From Eggerthellaceae bacterium (GTDB lineage Bacteria; Actinomycetota; Coriobacteriia; Coriobacteriales; Eggerthellaceae): DNA of 9,345 nt. How positions within the stretch are numbered: position 1 is the stretch's first letter; each line of letters starts with the position of its first letter. The stretch covers positions 1 through 9,345 of the forward strand of contig JAFXIM010000163.1 of the NCBI GenBank assembly GCA_017533165.1. Direction: 5' to 3'. Of the stretch, positions 5,964-9,345 are shown one piece after another. The position numbers were made by a program, and so were the translations under genes. A model generated the notes under the pieces. It searched no databases. It was not told the origin of the DNA and worked only from the letters and a program-made list of their open reading frames with translations.

Positions 5964-6590
5964 ATGAACATCGTATTGTTGGGCGCACCGGGCGCCGGCA
6001 AGGGCACTCAGGCAGCTCTGCTCGTCGAGGATTGCGGTCTGTGCCATATTTCCACCGGCGACATCCTTCGCGCCGCTGTGAAGAACCAGACCGAGCTTGG
6101 CGTCAAGGCCAAGGGCTACATGGATGCCGGCGAGCTCGTTCCCGATGATCTGATCATTGACCTCATGCGCGAGCGTTTCCAGGAGCCTGACACCGCCAAG
6201 GGTGTCATCCTCGATGGTTTCCCGCGTACTACCACGCAGGCAGTCGCACTCGACACCATGCTCGCCGAGCTCGAGCGTCCCCTCGGTGCCGCACTGCTGA
6301 TCGACGTTGACTTCGAAGTTATCGTCAATCGTCTCTGCTCTCGCCGTATGTGCAAGGAGTGCGGCCATATTGGCACTGCTGCCGACGCTGCATGCCCGAA
6401 GTGCTCCGGCGAAATGTACCAGCGCGACGACGACAACGAGGCAACCGTTCGCAACCGTCTCGATGTGTACGAGAAGTCCACGAGCCCGCTGATTGATTAC
6501 TATCGCGGCTGTGAGCTTCTGGTCACCATTGACGGCGACCGCGATCCGAAGCTTGTCTACGCTGACGTTAAGGAAGCGCTCGGCCTTTAA
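5964..6590 (+). CDS. adk: Adenylate kinase (zinc-type, short LID)
   Basis: Adk catalyses ATP + AMP = 2 ADP in the cytoplasm. The 208-residue protein has the P-loop GAPGAGKGT (7-15), STGDILRAAV (30-39), the NMP-binding region to about residue 60, DGFPRTTTQ (84-92) with the AMP-contacting Arg88, the LID domain (about 124-158) and NRLDVYEKSTSPLIDYY (164-180). The LID has two Cys pairs, C130-x2-C133 and C144-x2-C147, the zinc-binding type common in Gram-positives. Only 10 residues lie between the pairs, where about 16 are usual, so the LID hairpin is shortened. AAAGGA (5949-5954) lies 9 nt before the ATG and 19 nt separate it from secY. The usual next gene, map, is missing and a terminator follows. 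Confidence 0.97.
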   Translation: MNIVLLGAPGAGKGTQAALLVEDCGLCHISTGDILRAAVKNQTELGVKAKGYMDAGELVPDDLIIDLMRERFQEPDTAKGVILDGFPRTTTQAVALDTMLAELERPLGAALLIDVDFEVIVNRLCSRRMCKECGHIGTAADAACPKCSGEMYQRDDDNEATVRNRLDVYEKSTSPLIDYYRGCELLVTIDGDRDPKLVYADVKEALGL

Positions 6591-6610
6591 GACAACGCAT
6601 TGAGTCGTTG

Positions 6611-6650
6611 AGGACCCGCATCGTGCAAGCATGGTGCGGGTCCTTTTTTT
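6611..6650 (+). terminator. Strong intrinsic terminator after adk
   Basis: AGGACCCGCA (6611-6620) pairs perfectly with TGCGGGTCCT (6635-6644). Five more pairs (two G-U) continue inward, 6621-6625 with 6630-6634, to a CAAG loop (6626-6629). Seven T residues occupy 6644-6650. This is a textbook Rho-independent terminator, starting 20 nt after the adk stop. A small CAACG/CGTTG repeat (6593-6610) precedes it. It marks the 3' end of the ribosomal protein-secY-adk transcript. Confidence 0.93.
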
Positions 6651-6651
6651 G

Positions 6652-6657
6652 TATAAT
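6652..6657 (+). promoter_or_regulatory. -10 box of the membrane protein gene (leaderless start predicted)
   Basis: TATAAT at 6652-6657 is a perfect -10 hexamer, placed one base after the terminator T-run. No good -35 exists at 16-18 nt upstream, because that position falls in the terminator stem (GCATGG at 6629-6634 for 17 nt). The T-rich stretch directly upstream may help opening. Counting from the -10, transcription should start at about 6663-6665, which is on or next to the ATG at 6665. The mRNA would then have no 5' leader, which fits the lack of any Shine-Dalgarno there. Confidence 0.6.
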
Positions 6658-6664
6658 TCACCTT

Positions 6665-8842
6665 ATGCCAAGCATTCGACACAACATAAGCTACGCATGC
6701 AAGCGTTTCGATGATCGCCATCATGCGGTGATTGTCCATTTCGTCAAATCCATCTCTGTTCTTTTGACAATGGCGCTTTTGCTCGAGGTGCTGGTCTTCA
6801 ACTGCAATTTCTTCATTTCCTCGTCGTATAAGCCGGTAAACCTCAATGATCGACTGAGTTTGCAGCAAACGGCTGACGGTGAGTACCTGATAAGCGAAGT
6901 CAATCCCGTGATAGAGTTCTCGGGTCTCAACATAGAGGTGCATAACCTTTGCATCGACTTCGATTTCGATCAACCTGCTCAGAACCTGGGAATCAAAATC
7001 CAGTTTACGGACAGCGCTCATAAGAACTACTTTGACTCCACCGAGTATACGGTTGGCGTTCCCGTGGTGGATGTTTCCACCATGTCGGATCGCAGCGAGC
7101 TTATCAAGCTCACCACGTCGGGCTATGTGGGCAATCTGAGAATCGAGATAACGGGCGACGAGGTGCAATACCCTATCTACCTCGAAGGAATCAGCGTCAA
7201 CGAACCCTATCCCTTCGAGTTTAGGCCCCTGCGCTTTGTTCTCGCCTTCGGCGTACTGCTGCTCTGCTTTGCCTTCCGACCGAAGTCGGCGGTTTACCGA
7301 ATCAAGATCTGCGAGAACCCGCGCAAATCCAAAGCCGGCGTTATTACCGCCATGGTGATAGAGATTGCGCTTGCTTGCACCTTCCTTTTCTATGGGTCGA
7401 ACTTGGTCGGCGTAGCAACCTCGAGCTATAACTTTGGTGCTTGGACGGGGGAGGGCATCGTCAACGTATTCGAAGTTGGCGGTGACAATGCCCAGCAATA
7501 TGCCGAGCTGGCGAAGTCCATGGCGCACGGGCAGCTCTATCTTGAGGAAGAGCCGCCCCAATGGCTGCAAGATATGGATGACCCCTATGACAAGGGTGCA
7601 CGCGATGAGCTGCAGAAGGAGACGGGCGAGCCCTATCTCTTTGACGTTGCGTATCATGATGGTCATTACTACGTCTATTTTGGCGTGGTTCCCGTAATCC
7701 TCTTTTACCTGCCGTTCTACTTGCTGACGGGATCAAACTTCCCAACGGCTATAGGCGTGCTGCTCATGGCCATAGCCTTTATCATAGGCTGCTCAACCCT
7801 GCTCGATCGATTTGCTCGCTATCATTTCAAAAACGTTAGCTTGGGTCTGTACCTCATGCTGCAGATTCCTCTTGTGACTTGCAGTGGCGTTCTGTATCTG
7901 CTCAAATTCCCGACCTTCTATTCGCTGCCCATTATGTGCGGCTTGGCCTTCTCGGTTTGGGGTTTGTACTGCTGGCTCGTGGGGCGTGCGGCAAAGCATC
8001 CTGTTGCCTGGTATTTGGCGGGCTCGTTCTGCATGGCCCTGGTGGCGGGTTGTCGGCCTCAGCTGCTCGTGTTGTCCTTCATCGCGTTTCCGCTGTTCTG
8101 GCGTCCCTACATTACCGAAAAGCGCATCTTTACGAAGAAGGGTTTCCGCGAGTTCCTGTGCCTTATCGCACCCTATCTCATAGTCGCCGCTGGCATCATG
8201 TGGTACAACTACGCTCGTTTCGGGTCGCCCTTTGACTTTGGGGCGAATTACAACCTGACGGTCAACGACATGACTAAGCGCGGATTCGAACTCGGGCGAC
8301 TGGCTCCGGCCTTCTTCTCGTATTTCCTGCAGCCGCCTAACGTGACGGGTACCTTCCCCTTCCTGCAGCCTACTGACTTCAGTACCACCTATATGGGCCA
8401 AACCGTGAAAGAGGTTACCTTCGGGGGTATATTTGCCTGCTTGCCCCTTCTGTGGATCCTTCCCTTCTCAGGGCGCATACTCAAGCTTCGCATCCGGGCT
8501 CGATCCACGCGAACCGTCATGGGAACGGTGGCGGTTCTGCTTGCGTCCGGCGTGATAGTGGCCCTATTCGATGCTCAGATGGCGGGCATCCTTCAGCGTT
8601 ACTATGCGGATTTCAGCTTCATGTTCCTTGCCTCAACGGTGCTTTTGATCTTCATCGCGAATGAGAACATGGACCATTCGACCGAGGCCTACGACGTGAT
8701 CATGAGAGTGATTCTGACCTTGGTAGTTACAAGTTTGTTATATAGCATTCTGCTTTGCTTCGTACCTGAAACAGGGTGGTATTCTGACGTATATCCGTGG
8801 GCTTATCAGTTCCTCGTTGAGGACTACCAATTCTGGACATAG
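6665..8842 (+). CDS. Uncharacterised polytopic membrane protein, GT-C glycosyltransferase-like
   Basis: This is a 725-residue protein I cannot assign to a named gene. A membrane segment at about 29-51 is followed by a soluble, strand-rich domain (about 53-185, with EFSGLNIEVHNLCIDFDF and NLRIEITGDEVQYPIYLEGI), probably outside the membrane. TM segments follow at about 187-204 and 226-245, then a loop with conserved-looking acidic and aromatic motifs: GGDNAQQYAELAKSMAHGQL (272-291), EEEPPQWLQDMDDPYD (294-309) and YLFDVAYHDGHYYVYFGVVP (324-343). Roughly eight to ten more membrane segments reach the C-terminus. An acidic loop after an early TM plus many TMs resembles GT-C enzymes that use lipid-linked sugars (known family architecture). 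The function is inference. ATG 6665 is chosen because upstream in-frame codons lie inside the terminator. No Shine-Dalgarno is seen. Confidence 0.75.
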   Translation: MPSIRHNISYACKRFDDRHHAVIVHFVKSISVLLTMALLLEVLVFNCNFFISSSYKPVNLNDRLSLQQTADGEYLISEVNPVIEFSGLNIEVHNLCIDFDFDQPAQNLGIKIQFTDSAHKNYFDSTEYTVGVPVVDVSTMSDRSELIKLTTSGYVGNLRIEITGDEVQYPIYLEGISVNEPYPFEFRPLRFVLAFGVLLLCFAFRPKSAVYRIKICENPRKSKAGVITAMVIEIALACTFLFYGSNLVGVATSSYNFGAWTGEGIVNVFEVGGDNAQQYAELAKSMAHGQLYLEEEPPQWLQDMDDPYDKGARDELQKETGEPYLFDVAYHDGHYYVYFGVVPVILFYLPFYLLTGSNFPTAIGVLLMAIAFIIGCSTLLDRFARYHFKNVSLGLYLMLQIPLVTCSGVLYLLKFPTFYSLPIMCGLAFSVWGLYCWLVGRAAKHPVAWYLAGSFCMALVAGCRPQLLVLSFIAFPLFWRPYITEKRIFTKKGFREFLCLIAPYLIVAAGIMWYNYARFGSPFDFGANYNLTVNDMTKRGFELGRLAPAFFSYFLQPPNVTGTFPFLQPTDFSTTYMGQTVKEVTFGGIFACLPLLWILPFSGRILKLRIRARSTRTVMGTVAVLLASGVIVALFDAQMAGILQRYYADFSFMFLASTVLLIFIANENMDHSTEAYDVIMRVILTLVVTSLLYSILLCFVPETGWYSDVYPWAYQFLVEDYQFWT

Positions 8843-8884
8843 GAACACTGCTGGTTAGGCTAAACGCAGAAAGGACGAAACAGC

Positions 8885-9345
8885 ATGAGGATCATCATCG
8901 CCGACAATTACGAGGAGATGAGCCGCGAAGCGGCAAACGTCATCGCCGATTACATCAAGGAAAAGCCGGACTGCGTGCTTGGACTGGCAACCGGTTCTAC
9001 TCCCATAGGCCTGTACGCCGAACTCGTGAAAGACAACAAGGCGGGCGAGATCAGCTTCAAGGACGTCATGACCTTCAACCTTGACGAGTACCGCGGTCTC
9101 GATCCGAAGCACCATCAGAGCTATCGTTATTTCATGCAGGACAACCTGTTCGATCATGTTGACGTGGTTCCCGAGAACACTCACGTCCCCAACGGCTTCA
9201 ACCCCGATGCTGAAGAGGCATGTGCGGAGTACGAGGAAATGATCGCCGAAGCCGGCGGCCTCGACCTGCAGCTTCTCGGCCTTGGTCACAACGGCCATAT
9301 CGGCTTCAACGAACCCACTGACCATTTCCCGCTGACCACCAACTG
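8885..9345 (+). CDS. nagB: Glucosamine-6-phosphate deaminase, 5' part (partial)
   Basis: NagB converts glucosamine 6-phosphate to fructose 6-phosphate and ammonia, the last step feeding amino sugars into glycolysis. The visible 153 residues begin MRIIIADNYEEMSREAANVI and contain the phosphate-binding loop LATGSTP (34-40), the NLDEY block (65-69) with the catalytic-type Asp67, YRYFMQDNLF, and the active-site segment GLGHNGHIGFNEP (132-144) with His138 and Glu143. Asn136 replaces the Asp found at this position in E. coli, which I recall as usual in Gram-positive homologues. AAAGGA (8870-8875) lies 9 nt before the ATG. The gene starts 42 nt after the membrane protein gene with no terminator between, so co-transcription is possible. 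The 3' end, about 90 residues, is outside the window. Confidence 0.95.
   Translation, partial: MRIIIADNYEEMSREAANVIADYIKEKPDCVLGLATGSTPIGLYAELVKDNKAGEISFKDVMTFNLDEYRGLDPKHHQSYRYFMQDNLFDHVDVVPENTHVPNGFNPDAEEACAEYEEMIAEAGGLDLQLLGLGHNGHIGFNEPTDHFPLTTN

Noticed and set aside
4667..6007. 446-residue open frame on the minus strand opposite secY
   Set aside because: Its predicted protein is an improbable string of His, Asp, Glu and Arg produced by the antisense of a high-GC membrane protein gene. secY on the plus strand is unmistakable.
6608..6664. TTG at 6608 as the start of the membrane protein (19 extra residues)
   Set aside because: The extension is encoded by the terminator stem and T-run and lies upstream of the predicted transcription start.
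6587..7666. 359-residue minus-strand frame opposite the membrane protein gene
   Set aside because: It would start within the coding region of the membrane protein and end at adk. No recognisable domain, and the plus-strand frame is complete with hydrophobic segments in register.
1..9345. tRNA, rRNA, CRISPR array, insertion sequence, attachment site or phage gene
   Set aside because: No repeated units, transposase or integrase motifs, or cloverleaf-like segments were seen on either strand by eye. This is not an exhaustive search.

Overview
The window is the distal part of a bacterial S10-spc ribosomal protein cluster, followed by an unrelated two-gene segment. All real genes are on the plus strand. 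The moderately high G+C content, the zinc-binding short S14 (type Z), the long spacers inside the spc operon and the protein sequences suggest a high-GC Gram-positive. A gut-type Coriobacteriia member (Collinsella or a relative) is my best guess, but this is an inference and not a proven assignment.

Layout. Positions 1-136 hold the end of rpsQ (S17). Then come rplN (L14), rplX (L24), rplE (L5), rpsZ (S14, zinc form), rpsH (S8), rplF (L6), rplR (L18), rpsE (S5), rpmD (L30), rplO (L15), secY and adk. This is the classical spc order with adk at the end. The map, infA, rpmJ, rpsM... genes that usually follow adk are absent. A strong intrinsic terminator (6611-6650) closes the transcript instead. 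Right after its T-run lies a perfect TATAAT box, and 7 nt further on an ATG starts a 725-residue polytopic membrane protein, so that mRNA is predicted to be leaderless. The protein is unassigned and resembles GT-C-type glycosyltransferases in architecture. The 5' part of nagB (glucosamine-6-phosphate deaminase) follows 42 nt later and runs off the window end.

How the genes work together. The first thirteen genes supply ribosomal subunits, the SecY protein-export channel and adenylate kinase, all needed in proportion to growth rate. Several junctions are tight (rpsE-rpmD, and rplO-secY with a 7-nt overlap and a TTG start). Four spacers of about 100-150 nt (rplX-rplE, rplE-rpsZ, rpsZ-rpsH, rpmD-rplO) carry clear inverted repeats instead of genes.

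Most interesting points. (1) The rpmD-rplO spacer has four consecutive hairpins. The first is a perfect 10-bp stem with a GAAA loop, and the last abuts the rplO Shine-Dalgarno sequence. (2) The rplX-rplE spacer has a hairpin chain and a possible internal promoter. (3) A terminator-like hairpin overlaps the rplE stop codon inside the operon. (4) A predicted leaderless, uncharacterised GT-C-like gene is inserted where the alpha-operon genes normally continue. Nothing here looks like a mobile element, CRISPR array or defence system.
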